Origin: an uncultured Caryophanales bacterium
Lineage (GTDB): Bacteria > Bacillota_I > Bacilli_A > RFN20 > CAG-826
DNA length: 34,927 nt
NCBI GenBank assembly: GCA_946622925.1
Contig: CAMOQM010000001.1
Coordinates: forward strand, 1 to 34,927
Direction: 5' to 3'
The stretch's first letter is position 1, and each line of letters opens with the position of its first letter. A program made the translations under genes and the position numbers. Positions 22,960-30,918 of the stretch are shown here, one piece after another. The notes beneath the pieces are model-generated. The model worked only from the letters and a program-made list of their open reading frames with translations, made no database searches and was not told where the DNA came from.

Positions 22960-23952
22960 ATGGAAAATCAAAATACTGCCCCAGTAATGGCCAAACAAAC
23001 TTACATCGACTTCAAAAACGTCAAGGTCAATGACGATATCGTCTTATCCTTGGAAGAAGCCGGCAAAACCGTCGACGCGATTAAGCGTGCAGAGAAGGTC
23101 AGCCATATCATCATGACGATATTCACCTATATCTTCATCTTGGCTCTAGCTTTAGTGGTGGTCTTCCCCTTCTACTGGATGATCATCACCTCCTTAAAGC
23201 AAAACGACGAAATCCGGGCGGCCCAACAGACCTTCTTCCCGACCATCGTCATGTGGAGCAACTACACCCACGTCTTCCAGGTCTTCGACTTCGTGACCTA
23301 TATGAAGAACACCGTCGTCGTCGCCATATTCTCGACGATCGGTACCTTGCTTACCACCATCTTAGCGGCCTTCGCCTTCGCAAGGCTTCGCTTCAAAGGC
23401 AAGGAATCCGTCTTCGCTATCTTCCTAATGACGATGATGATTCCAGGCGAAATGATGGTTATTACCAACTACATCACCGTCGCTTCATTTGGCTGGGTTG
23501 GTGAGAACCAAACCTTGATGGATGCCTATCTTGCCATGATCGTTCCGTTCTGGATCTCGGTCTTCTACATTTATTTGCTAAGACAGAATTTCAAACAGAT
23601 TCCAAATGAATTATACTTAGCAGCTAAAGTGGACGGGAAATCCGACTGGTCCTACCTCTGGAAAGTCATGGTCCCGCTTGCCTCCCCAACCTTAATTTCC
23701 ATCACCATCTTGAAGTTCATGGGTACCTGGAACTCCTATGTCTGGCCTAACTTAGTCACTTCTAAGTCCGAGTATAGGTTAATCTCCAATGGTCTTCGTG
23801 GTTCGGCCTTCGTCGATATCGACATGGGTATCACCTTCTATGGTTATCAAACCGCCGCGACCATGTTAGTCACCGTGCCTTTGTTCCTCCTCTTCATCTT
23901 CTTCAGGAAGTACATCATGAAAGGCGTCGGGCGCGCCGGCATCAAAGGCTAA
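22960..23952 (+). CDS. CUT1-type ABC transporter permease (MalG/UgpE-like)
   Basis: This 330-residue permease has six predicted membrane segments after a soluble N-terminus of about 50 residues. VVFPFYWMIITSLKQNDEI is the typical MalG first loop. The EAA motif is ELYLAAKVDGKSDWSYLWKV, then MVPLASP. It lies 12 bases after the first permease with AAGGAGG. A stem-loop at 23973 separates it from the binding-protein gene. Confidence 0.93.
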   Translation: MENQNTAPVMAKQTYIDFKNVKVNDDIVLSLEEAGKTVDAIKRAEKVSHIIMTIFTYIFILALALVVVFPFYWMIITSLKQNDEIRAAQQTFFPTIVMWSNYTHVFQVFDFVTYMKNTVVVAIFSTIGTLLTTILAAFAFARLRFKGKESVFAIFLMTMMIPGEMMVITNYITVASFGWVGENQTLMDAYLAMIVPFWISVFYIYLLRQNFKQIPNELYLAAKVDGKSDWSYLWKVMVPLASPTLISITILKFMGTWNSYVWPNLVTSKSEYRLISNGLRGSAFVDIDMGITFYGYQTAATMLVTVPLFLLFIFFRKYIMKGVGRAGIKG

Positions 23953-23972
23953 TCGCCCCTTAATCACATTGG

Positions 23973-23996
23973 TTTATCCTGCGTCGTGCAGATAAA
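23973..23996 (+). promoter_or_regulatory. Intra-operon stem-loop between permease and binding-protein genes
   Basis: TTTAT (23973-23977) and CTGC (23979-23982) pair with GCAG (23988-23991) and ATAAA (23992-23996), with one bulged C. There is no T run. Such hairpins often protect mRNA and raise binding-protein levels relative to the permeases. Confidence 0.4.
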
Positions 23997-24026
23997 TAGA
24001 AATCTTTATTGAAAAGGAGAATGAAA

Positions 24027-25487
24027 ATGTCATTCAAAAAAATCGTCCTACCGGTTGCGGCTGCGATGCTAATGGCCTCTTGTGGCACTCCGGCTTCCAG
24101 CTCTTCCGCCGCTGCCACCGGTATCATCAAAGAAGCGACCACCATCACCTTCTGGTCCACCTTCAACGACGAGTATCAAGGCACCATCAATTCCATCATC
24201 GAAGCCTTCAAGAAAGTCGAACCCAACGTTACCGTCAATAACGTCAAGGAATCCGGTTCCTACACCGACTTAAAGGACAAAGTCGTCGACAACCTCGCCG
24301 CCGGCAGCCATCCCGATATGTTCGTTGGTTATCCTGACTCCGTCCAGGAACTCATGCAATATAATGCTGTCGTCAACCTCGATCCTTATATGAATAACAA
24401 GGACTATGGTTGGACCGAAGCCGACAAGGCCGACATCATCGAAGCCTACTTAGCTGAAGGCCGCGCCTATCCGGTCGAAGGCACCTGGTCTGTTCCTGTT
24501 GCCAAGTCCACCGAGGCCATGTATTACAACCGCGATGCCTTAATCAACCTCGATCTCTCTGCTGAAGATGCCACCATCAACGAAGGCAAACCTTTAACCG
24601 AAGCCTATCTCAACAACCTCACTTGGGAAGAACTATTCGGTAAGCTTTGCCCGGCTATCGTCAAGCATAACGAAAAGCTCCCCGCCGATAAGAAGATCCT
24701 TGGAACCAACGCCGACTATACGACCACCGTCTTCGGCTATGACTCCGACGATAACCTCTTTATCACCCTTGCCGAACAATATGGCTATGGCTATACCTCC
24801 GTCGACACTGCGACCGGCAAAGGCTCCGTTGACTTCGTTAACGATGGTATGAAGGGTCTAGTTAAGAACTTTGCTAGCAAGCATAACATGGAAGGCCTCC
24901 CGTATTTCTTCACCAAAGGCTCCAACAACAATAACTACACCAACTACACCTTCACCGCGGGTTGCTCCCTCTTCTCCGTCGGTTCCACCGGTGGATCTGG
25001 CTACCAAGTCTCGCAACTCTTCGATACCGGCGTCGCCAAAATCCCCCATGCCCAAGGCAAAGCCGCCAAGGTCATCAACCAGGGTCCGTCCATTGCCGTT
25101 TTGAACCACAACGACAATAACCGTGCCTTGGCTTCCTGGCTCTTCTATAAGTTCTTCACCAACGAAAAGAACGCCGCCGCTTGGGCCATCAACTCCGGTT
25201 ACAACCCGATCCGTTACTCCACCTTAGACTCCCCCGAGTATGCCGAATACTCCACCTTAGAAGGCAAGCCCGCCAGCTCCAAGGAAATCGTTAAGGCTCG
25301 TGTCGCCCAATACGTTACCACCGTTTCCAAAGACCTCTTCGCGAGCCCCGTCTTCAAAGGTTCCGCCGAAGCCCGTACCCAGGTTGGTTCGCTTATGATT
25401 CAAGCCCTAACCACCAAAGGACTCGACGACACCAAGCTCAACAAGCTCTTCGACGACGCCAAGAACAACGTCTTGAAGAAGATGTAA
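24027..25487 (+). CDS. Solute-binding lipoprotein of the ABC importer (first copy)
   Basis: This 486-residue extracellular binding protein starts at ATG 24027, placed 7 bases after AAGGAG (24014-24019). Upstream TTG 24009 and ATG 24021 are in frame but lie before or on the ribosome site. The signal peptide ends in lipobox MASC (Cys19), followed by a Ser/Ala linker. The mature domain starts TTITFWSTFNDEYQGTINSI, typical of family 1 (MalE-like) binding proteins. ALASWLFYKFFTNEKNAAAW and SGYNPIRYSTL near the end match the hinge and C-lobe. It is related to the next gene: FASPVFKGSAEARTQVG here against FNAPVFKGSAGLRDQCG there. The ligand is unknown; proximity to a nuclease suggests nucleoside-containing or sugar ligands. 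Confidence 0.9.
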   Translation: MSFKKIVLPVAAAMLMASCGTPASSSSAAATGIIKEATTITFWSTFNDEYQGTINSIIEAFKKVEPNVTVNNVKESGSYTDLKDKVVDNLAAGSHPDMFVGYPDSVQELMQYNAVVNLDPYMNNKDYGWTEADKADIIEAYLAEGRAYPVEGTWSVPVAKSTEAMYYNRDALINLDLSAEDATINEGKPLTEAYLNNLTWEELFGKLCPAIVKHNEKLPADKKILGTNADYTTTVFGYDSDDNLFITLAEQYGYGYTSVDTATGKGSVDFVNDGMKGLVKNFASKHNMEGLPYFFTKGSNNNNYTNYTFTAGCSLFSVGSTGGSGYQVSQLFDTGVAKIPHAQGKAAKVINQGPSIAVLNHNDNNRALASWLFYKFFTNEKNAAAWAINSGYNPIRYSTLDSPEYAEYSTLEGKPASSKEIVKARVAQYVTTVSKDLFASPVFKGSAEARTQVGSLMIQALTTKGLDDTKLNKLFDDAKNNVLKKM

Positions 25488-25491
25488 TCTA

Positions 25492-25507
25492 ACTACTTAA
25501 GTAGTTT
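25492..25507. repeat. 16-bp perfect palindrome between the two binding-protein genes
   Basis: AACTACTTAAGTAGTT is fully self-complementary and begins 4 bases after the first binding-protein stop. A second small hairpin, GCCCTTCTGGGC (25531-25542), sits just before the ribosome site of the next gene. Partial termination or mRNA processing between the genes is possible. Confidence 0.4.
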
Positions 25508-25556
25508 GAATTAAATCTCAATTACCCCCGCCCTTCTGGGCAAAAGGAGAAAGACC

Positions 25557-27023
25557 ATGAGCAAAAAACCATTCGCATTGATCTTGCCGCTATTAGGTGC
25601 TTCTTTAGCCAGCTGTGGCGGGGGTAGTACAACTCCTGTTTCCGATAATATCGAGGTTCCCTTCTGGACCACTTTCGGCCAAAAGAACCTTGAGGCTTTG
25701 AAAAAGAAAGCCGCCGATTTCTCGACCCTTATCGAAAAAAACACCGGGAAAAAGGTCACCATCAACGTGACTTACGAAGGTGGTTATGACGAAGTCAGGG
25801 ACAAAGTTACCAACGGTTTCTCCGCCGGCAACGTCCCGACTATGGCCATCGCTTATCCCGACCACGTCGCTAACTATTTGGCTAACGAGCCCAAAGCCGG
25901 CGACTACGTTTACAATATCGAGAGTTACATGAACGACGCCGAAATTGGTTTCGGTAAGCAAAAATTCCTTGGCGACACCGCCGGCATCGACGATTTCGTC
26001 GAAGCTTTCATCGACGAAGGAACCCACTATATCCAAAAAGGCACCTATTCGTTGCCGTTCATGAAATCCTCCGAGGTTATGTTCTATAACTTCGATGCCG
26101 TCAAAGCCGGTATGACTACCTACAAAGTAGGGGATGAAAAATACGACCAAATCCGGGCTTCCGACGACAAGATCAAGAAATATCTTTCGACCATGACTTG
26201 GGATGAGCTCCTTGATTTCTCCAAGCATTGCCTTGCCAATAAGTCCACGGTCCTAGATACCATGAAGCAGCCGATTTGGTATGACTCCGATTCCAACCTC
26301 TTCATTTCGAAGATGTTCCAAGAAAAGATTCCCTATTGCTCCATCGGCAGCGATAGCAAAGGCATCATCGGATTCGAGTCCGGCGAAAATAGGACCAAGG
26401 CCGAAGCCTTCGTCACTTCGCTTGTTACCGCTAGGAGAGAAGGATTAATCACCACCAAAGGCGTGGAAAACACCTATGGCTCCGATTCCTTCACCCATGG
26501 CGAATCCATCTTCGAAATCGGTTCGAGCGGTGGAACCGGCTATACCATGCCAGAAGGTGGTTCCTTCGAAGTCGGCGTTACCCGCGTTCCCGCTTCCAAT
26601 AACAATCCTTTATATGTTTCCCAAGGTCCGACCATCACTTTCTTAAAGAACCCGGCTAAGAGCAAAGAAGAAAACGATCAGAGGATGAAATATGCTTGGC
26701 AATTCGCCAAATATATCACCAACCCCGATTCCAACGTCTATCTTTGCATCTATGGTTCGGAAGGATATCTCCCCGTTAGATACAGTTCCTACGAAACCCC
26801 GGAATTCTTTGAATTCTTGGATGGTGGCGAAATCTATGCCGATACCGCCCGCGTCTTAATTGATGACATCAACGGCCGTTACTTCAACGCTCCGGTTTTC
26901 AAAGGCTCGGCTGGCTTACGCGACCAGTGCGGTGGCATCATCACCGGCGCTTTGCTTGGCGATAAAGGCACCGTCACCCAATTATTCGACGCCGCCATCA
27001 CTAATGCGAAGAAAGGATTCTAA
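25557..27023 (+). CDS. Solute-binding lipoprotein of the ABC importer (second copy)
   Basis: This 488-residue paralogue of the preceding protein has a signal peptide with lipobox SLASC (Cys20) and a mature domain beginning VPFWTTFGQKNLEALKKKA. Family 1 binding-protein features include SLPFMKSSEVMFYNFDAV and YAWQFAKYITNPDSNVYLCI, then SEGYLPVRYSS. Tandem binding proteins usually widen the substrate range of one importer. The two are clearly diverged, with identity concentrated in short blocks, so the duplication is old. AAAGGAG precedes the ATG. The nuclease gene follows after 2 bases. Confidence 0.9.
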   Translation: MSKKPFALILPLLGASLASCGGGSTTPVSDNIEVPFWTTFGQKNLEALKKKAADFSTLIEKNTGKKVTINVTYEGGYDEVRDKVTNGFSAGNVPTMAIAYPDHVANYLANEPKAGDYVYNIESYMNDAEIGFGKQKFLGDTAGIDDFVEAFIDEGTHYIQKGTYSLPFMKSSEVMFYNFDAVKAGMTTYKVGDEKYDQIRASDDKIKKYLSTMTWDELLDFSKHCLANKSTVLDTMKQPIWYDSDSNLFISKMFQEKIPYCSIGSDSKGIIGFESGENRTKAEAFVTSLVTARREGLITTKGVENTYGSDSFTHGESIFEIGSSGGTGYTMPEGGSFEVGVTRVPASNNNPLYVSQGPTITFLKNPAKSKEENDQRMKYAWQFAKYITNPDSNVYLCIYGSEGYLPVRYSSYETPEFFEFLDGGEIYADTARVLIDDINGRYFNAPVFKGSAGLRDQCGGIITGALLGDKGTVTQLFDAAITNAKKGF

Positions 27024-27025
27024 CC

Positions 27026-28459
27026 ATGAAAGCCCGTCTCCCATTAATCTTTGTTTTATCGATTTCGATGCTTGCCGCTTGCGGTGGGAATACCCCTTCC
27101 TCCGCGGCCACTAAGTCGCAATCTGATGCCAATTGGGTCGATTATGCCCATAATGGCTCCATCAAATTGTCCTTAGACTATAAGAACCGTTCCTTTGCCA
27201 AAGATGGCATCGAGCAGGTTACCTTGTTTAACGCCATCGATGGAGATACCGCCCATTTCTCGCCGACCGTCAATAAGAACGACGATTTGATCAAATCCCG
27301 TTTCTATGGCGTCGATACCCCCGAATCCACCGGTAAGGTTCAACCTTATGGCAAAGAAGCTTCCCATTACACCGCGGAAGTTCTAGATAAAGCCAACAAG
27401 AACGGCACCATCGTCGTTTCTAGCGCCCAAACCACCTATGGTTTGCCTCAGCCTGATAGCACCGGATCTCGTTATCTCTCCCTTATTTGGGTCAATACCG
27501 AGAAGAAGAATGCCTCGATTGATGAGCTTTATCTTCTCAACCTCATGATCGTCCAAGAAGGTTACTCCTGGGTTAAGAACCTTTCCGATATGCCTTCTTA
27601 TAGTTCCACCTTCCTCGCCGCCGAAAGCCAGGCCAAGGAATATAAATTGAATTTACATTCCGGTCAGCCCGCCCCCTTATTCAACTATGGCGATTACGAA
27701 GACGCTTCTTTACTCGACATCAAGAAAGAAGTCGTGGCCCAACTTAACGATCCTAACCACAAAAACGCCTTCGACAACAAGAAGGTCCGTGTCCAAGGCA
27801 CCGTCGCTGGTTTTGCTAACCACATCATCTATATTCAGGACTTCTATCCCGAATATGATGAAAACGGTAACGAAAAGGTCGATGCCCAAGGCAAAGTCAT
27901 CGGCGAATATGCCGGTATCAACATCTTCTGCGGCATGGGTTCGGTTTATTCCAAATTCACCACCCCCAATGCTTACATTCAGGTTTGCGGCTTGGCCTTA
28001 GATAGTGATTTCGGCTTCCAAATCACCGACGTCACCCTACCCGCCGTCAGCTATGACGAAAACGATGGCAAGGTCATCATCCCAGCCGCCTCTAACATCG
28101 AAGAACATGCCTTGCATACCTTCGAATACACTTCGGCCGAGCTGGACCAAGTCGTCGCCGATAAGACTTATGAATCCCTTTATTGCGCCGTTAAGGTGAC
28201 CACTCCTTTGAAGGTTAGGTCCGCTAACTACACCAATAAGGCGATGTACTTATACTTCGAAGATGCTAACTTCGATGCCTATTACACTTTCAACTATCAG
28301 CCCGAAAAAGGCACGACCTGGCAAAATGCCGAGGACATGGAAGGCAAAACCTTCTATGTTTCCGGTGTCTTAGCCACCCATACCACGACTAGCGGCAAGC
28401 TTAGGATCCAAATCTATCCTAGAAGCAGCGCCGACCTAGTCTACGTTCCCGAAGCATAA
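27026..28459 (+). CDS. Surface lipoprotein with staphylococcal-nuclease (thermonuclease) domain
   Basis: This 477-residue lipoprotein (lipobox MLAAC, Cys19) carries an SNase-fold domain at about 62-215. Key residues line up with staphylococcal nuclease: IDGDT (71-75, calcium Asp), R92 and D97 in SRFYGVDTPES with E100 (R35, D40 and E43 of the reference enzyme, with identical spacing), and R149 in GSRYLSLIWV (R87). All catalytic positions are present, so it should cut DNA or RNA outside the cell. A beta-rich, probably OB-fold, region follows (about 235-345, KKVRVQGTVAGFANHIIYIQ), then another beta domain to the end. It lies 2 bases after the second binding protein, using AAAGGA inside that gene's end. 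This ties nuclease and importer to one transcript. Confidence 0.9.
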   Translation: MKARLPLIFVLSISMLAACGGNTPSSAATKSQSDANWVDYAHNGSIKLSLDYKNRSFAKDGIEQVTLFNAIDGDTAHFSPTVNKNDDLIKSRFYGVDTPESTGKVQPYGKEASHYTAEVLDKANKNGTIVVSSAQTTYGLPQPDSTGSRYLSLIWVNTEKKNASIDELYLLNLMIVQEGYSWVKNLSDMPSYSSTFLAAESQAKEYKLNLHSGQPAPLFNYGDYEDASLLDIKKEVVAQLNDPNHKNAFDNKKVRVQGTVAGFANHIIYIQDFYPEYDENGNEKVDAQGKVIGEYAGINIFCGMGSVYSKFTTPNAYIQVCGLALDSDFGFQITDVTLPAVSYDENDGKVIIPAASNIEEHALHTFEYTSAELDQVVADKTYESLYCAVKVTTPLKVRSANYTNKAMYLYFEDANFDAYYTFNYQPEKGTTWQNAEDMEGKTFYVSGVLATHTTTSGKLRIQIYPRSSADLVYVPEA

Positions 28460-28468
28460 GGAGGAAAC

Positions 28469-28942
28469 ATGTACTGCACCCATTGCGCTAAGAAAATCGA
28501 CGAAGCCAAAGTGGAAGCCAAGTCTTCTTCCTATTTGTTATCCGAAGAAGTGGGGGATGCCACCCAAATCAATTATGTCTGCCCCCGTTGCGGACATTTG
28601 ATCCATGCTGACATTTCCGAAGCCGAGACCAAATCTTTGGCTCAGGCCGCCCACGCCCAAATCCAAAGGGCCCGTAACTTCTTCGCCTCCGGCATGGGCA
28701 TGGTTTCCGTTGGAGCCATCGCCATTGTCATCGCCATCTTGTTCTTCTTCCTCGCGAAGAAGCCATCCAACCAATACAGGTTGGTCGTCAACTGCCCCGA
28801 ATTCTATGTATTCGTGGTGTTGGCCACTATTGCGGTTATTCTCCTAGGCTTAGGAATCGGATTCGTTATTGAAGGCTACCGCCGTAAAAAAGCGAACTCC
28901 ACCTTGCTAAAGGACATTAACAATCCGACCTTCGTACAGTAA
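28469..28942 (+). CDS. Zinc-ribbon membrane protein
   Basis: This 157-residue protein has two CxxC knuckles, C3-C6 (YCTHC) and C38-C41 (VCPRCGH), which should hold one zinc. Two membrane segments (about 73-96 and 107-131) and a basic tail RRKKANS follow. The zinc ribbon would be cytoplasmic. Function unknown; small zinc-ribbon membrane proteins occur beside many Firmicutes transport and surface operons. It sits between the nuclease and the OB-fold lipoprotein with AAGGAGG before its ATG. Confidence 0.75.
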   Translation: MYCTHCAKKIDEAKVEAKSSSYLLSEEVGDATQINYVCPRCGHLIHADISEAETKSLAQAAHAQIQRARNFFASGMGMVSVGAIAIVIAILFFFLAKKPSNQYRLVVNCPEFYVFVVLATIAVILLGLGIGFVIEGYRRKKANSTLLKDINNPTFVQ

Positions 28943-28992
28943 GTTCGATTCATAAAACAGCTTTTCATTGATCCAGAATAAGGAGGAATTTC

Positions 28993-30807
28993 ATGAAAAA
29001 AGCATTCATCATCCCGATGCTCGCCATTGCTGCCTTCGGCTTAGTCGCTTGCAACAACGGCCAACCCAGCAGCTCCGAGAGCTCTACCAGCACCAAAGCT
29101 CCCTTCGTCGCCGAGACTGTTACCATTGATAACAAGGACGGCCTCAAAGCTTTGTGGCGCGTCGGTTTCGACAACCGTGCCGTTGACATCACCGTCAAAG
29201 ACGCTTCCGGCAATCCTGGTAACCCCTCGGCTCTCGTCACCAGTGGCGAAATGACCGTTACTTCCAGCAACACCGCCGCCGTTAAGGCCTTAGGTTTATC
29301 CCTAATCCCCGTCGCCCCCGGTAAATCCACCATCACCGTTGCTATCAACGGCAAGACCGACACCGTCGAAGTCGAAGTCAAGGAAAAGAGAGCCGAAGCT
29401 GGCGTCGATGCCATCCTTCAAGAATTCGCTAACCTCGCCAAAGGCTCCTACACTGAAGAAAGCGTTCCCTGCGTCGGCGTCGTTTCCCGTTACGAAACCT
29501 TCTACAATGCCAAAGACAAGAACGTCACCGTTTGGATCAAGGATGCCGAAGGAACCAAGGAAATCGAACTTTATAAGGTTCCTGGCGCCAAGGGCGTCGA
29601 TCTCTCTGATTTGATCCCTGGCGATACCGTCCACGTTGAAGGTAAGATCCAAAACTACAACGGAACCTTCGAATATACCGCCGCTGGTTCCATCACCAAA
29701 GTCGACAAGATCGCTCGTCCGACCCCGGCCACCCGTCCGGAACCCACCGAAACCACTATCGATGCCATCATCGAGAAGCAGGCCAAGGAAATGGGTGTTG
29801 AATACAAGGTCGAAGGTATCTGGGAAAATGGCAAGGGCGATGACTATGGCAATGGTTATCTCACCAACCCCGAAACCGGTAAGTCCATCCAAGTCTATGG
29901 TTCTACCGCTACCGAAACCGCCATTGAATTCAATGGTTTAACCGGATCTCCGTTATATGTCTTCACCAACCCCAAGGATGCCAAGACCACCCTTAAGGAC
30001 CTCAAGAACGGCATGAAGGTTACTGCCAACGCCCTCAACATCACCTATGTTAGCAGCGACGGCAAGAAGATTACCCCTGAAGTCGCCTTAGTCGTTAAGA
30101 AGACCGAAGCCGTCGAGACCAAATATGCCGCTTCTGCTGCCGCTGTCGAGAATGGCACCGTCGAACTCAGTAAGACCGCTGACCTTGCTTATGGCGAAGA
30201 AGTCACCGTTACTGCTACGCCGAATGAAGGCTTTAAAGTAACCAAGATTGAAGTTGATCATGGCTATGGTAAGGAAGACATCACCGAAGCCAAAAAGTTC
30301 AAAGCCACAGTTAGCAACAAGGTTATTGTCACAATCAAGACCGAATCTGGCGATGATATGTCGACGTTGAAATATCCCGGCGGCACAACTACAAATATGA
30401 CCGAGCACGATAATGCCACGGCCGTTGGACTAAATGCCTCCGTCTTCACTGTTGATGCTGCTATGGGCGAACGTGGCGACATCTATCCTGGTCTCAATAA
30501 AGCAGGTTATATCGCTCTCTATTCCAAGAAGTCCGCCGAAGCTACTGGTGAAGGATCGAGCTTCACTGTCACCGTCAAAGAAGGCCTCGTTATCAAGAGC
30601 ATCACTGTTGACTATAAGCAGAATGCTGAATATGCCAAAGTTTTCGTCGGCGATCAAACTGTCACCGGAACTGAAGGCGTATATACTATTAATGCCAGGT
30701 CTTTCACCGTTATGAACGGTTACAAATCCGACGGAACTGCTAGCCAGCAAGTTCACGTCAGGGGTATCGACATTATCTATGGCGAACCTGCCACTCCCAA
30801 TAATTAA
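28993..30807 (+). CDS. Multidomain surface lipoprotein with Ig-like, OB-fold and InlB-type domains
   Basis: This 604-residue lipoprotein (lipobox LVAC, Cys20) has a Ser/Thr-rich linker and then a Big_2-like Ig domain (about 40-130, SSNTAAVKALGLSLIPVAPG). An OB-fold-like domain lies at about 155-240 (VGVVSRYETFYNAKDKNVTV, IPGDTVHVEGKI), a second similar one at about 265-385, and a divergent InlB repeat near 385-450 (VENGTVELSK, VTVTATPNEGFKV). A C-terminal beta domain ends DIIYGEPA. OB-fold lipoproteins of this type can bind nucleic acids or glycans, which suits a partner of the surface nuclease, but binding is inferred. It is the last gene before a strong terminator, with AAGGAGG at the start. 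Confidence 0.8.
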   Translation: MKKAFIIPMLAIAAFGLVACNNGQPSSSESSTSTKAPFVAETVTIDNKDGLKALWRVGFDNRAVDITVKDASGNPGNPSALVTSGEMTVTSSNTAAVKALGLSLIPVAPGKSTITVAINGKTDTVEVEVKEKRAEAGVDAILQEFANLAKGSYTEESVPCVGVVSRYETFYNAKDKNVTVWIKDAEGTKEIELYKVPGAKGVDLSDLIPGDTVHVEGKIQNYNGTFEYTAAGSITKVDKIARPTPATRPEPTETTIDAIIEKQAKEMGVEYKVEGIWENGKGDDYGNGYLTNPETGKSIQVYGSTATETAIEFNGLTGSPLYVFTNPKDAKTTLKDLKNGMKVTANALNITYVSSDGKKITPEVALVVKKTEAVETKYAASAAAVENGTVELSKTADLAYGEEVTVTATPNEGFKVTKIEVDHGYGKEDITEAKKFKATVSNKVIVTIKTESGDDMSTLKYPGGTTTNMTEHDNATAVGLNASVFTVDAAMGERGDIYPGLNKAGYIALYSKKSAEATGEGSSFTVTVKEGLVIKSITVDYKQNAEYAKVFVGDQTVTGTEGVYTINARSFTVMNGYKSDGTASQQVHVRGIDIIYGEPATPNN

Positions 30808-30822
30808 TAGTTTATAAAATCT

Positions 30823-30853
30823 AAAGCGTCTAGGTTCGCCTAGGCGCTTTTCT
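30823..30853 (+). terminator. Terminator of the ABC/nuclease operon
   Basis: AAAGCGTCTAGG (30823-30834) pairs with CCTAGGCGCTTT (30839-30850) around a UUCG tetraloop, with one G-T pair, followed by TCTT. Confidence 0.92.
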
Positions 30854-30867
30854 TATAGGCACAGCTA

Positions 30868-30907
30868 TGTTGTAAATTGTTGTAAAATGTTGTAAATTGT
30901 TGTAAAC
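30868..30907. repeat. Four tandem 10-bp repeats TGTTGTAAAN
   Basis: TGTTGTAAAT, TGTTGTAAAA, TGTTGTAAAT and TGTTGTAAAC follow each other without gaps, ending 11 bases before the AAA ATPase start. The period is about one helical turn, so a protein could bind one face of the DNA. It overlaps the expected promoter and ribosome-site region (AGGAG at 30907-30911). Confidence 0.9.
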
Positions 30908-30918
30908 AGGAGTTAATC

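Noticed and set aside
24009..24026. Earlier TTG or ATG starts for the first binding protein
   Set aside because: They lie before or on the AAGGAG site; ATG 24027 has proper spacing and gives a normal lipoprotein signal peptide.
25605..26228. Antisense open frame (207 codons) across the second binding-protein gene
   Set aside because: It is the shadow of a well-supported coding sequence, with no promoter or ribosome site.
30868..30907. CRISPR-like array
   Set aside because: The units are 10 bp and directly adjacent with no spacers. No CRISPR array or cas gene is visible in the window.
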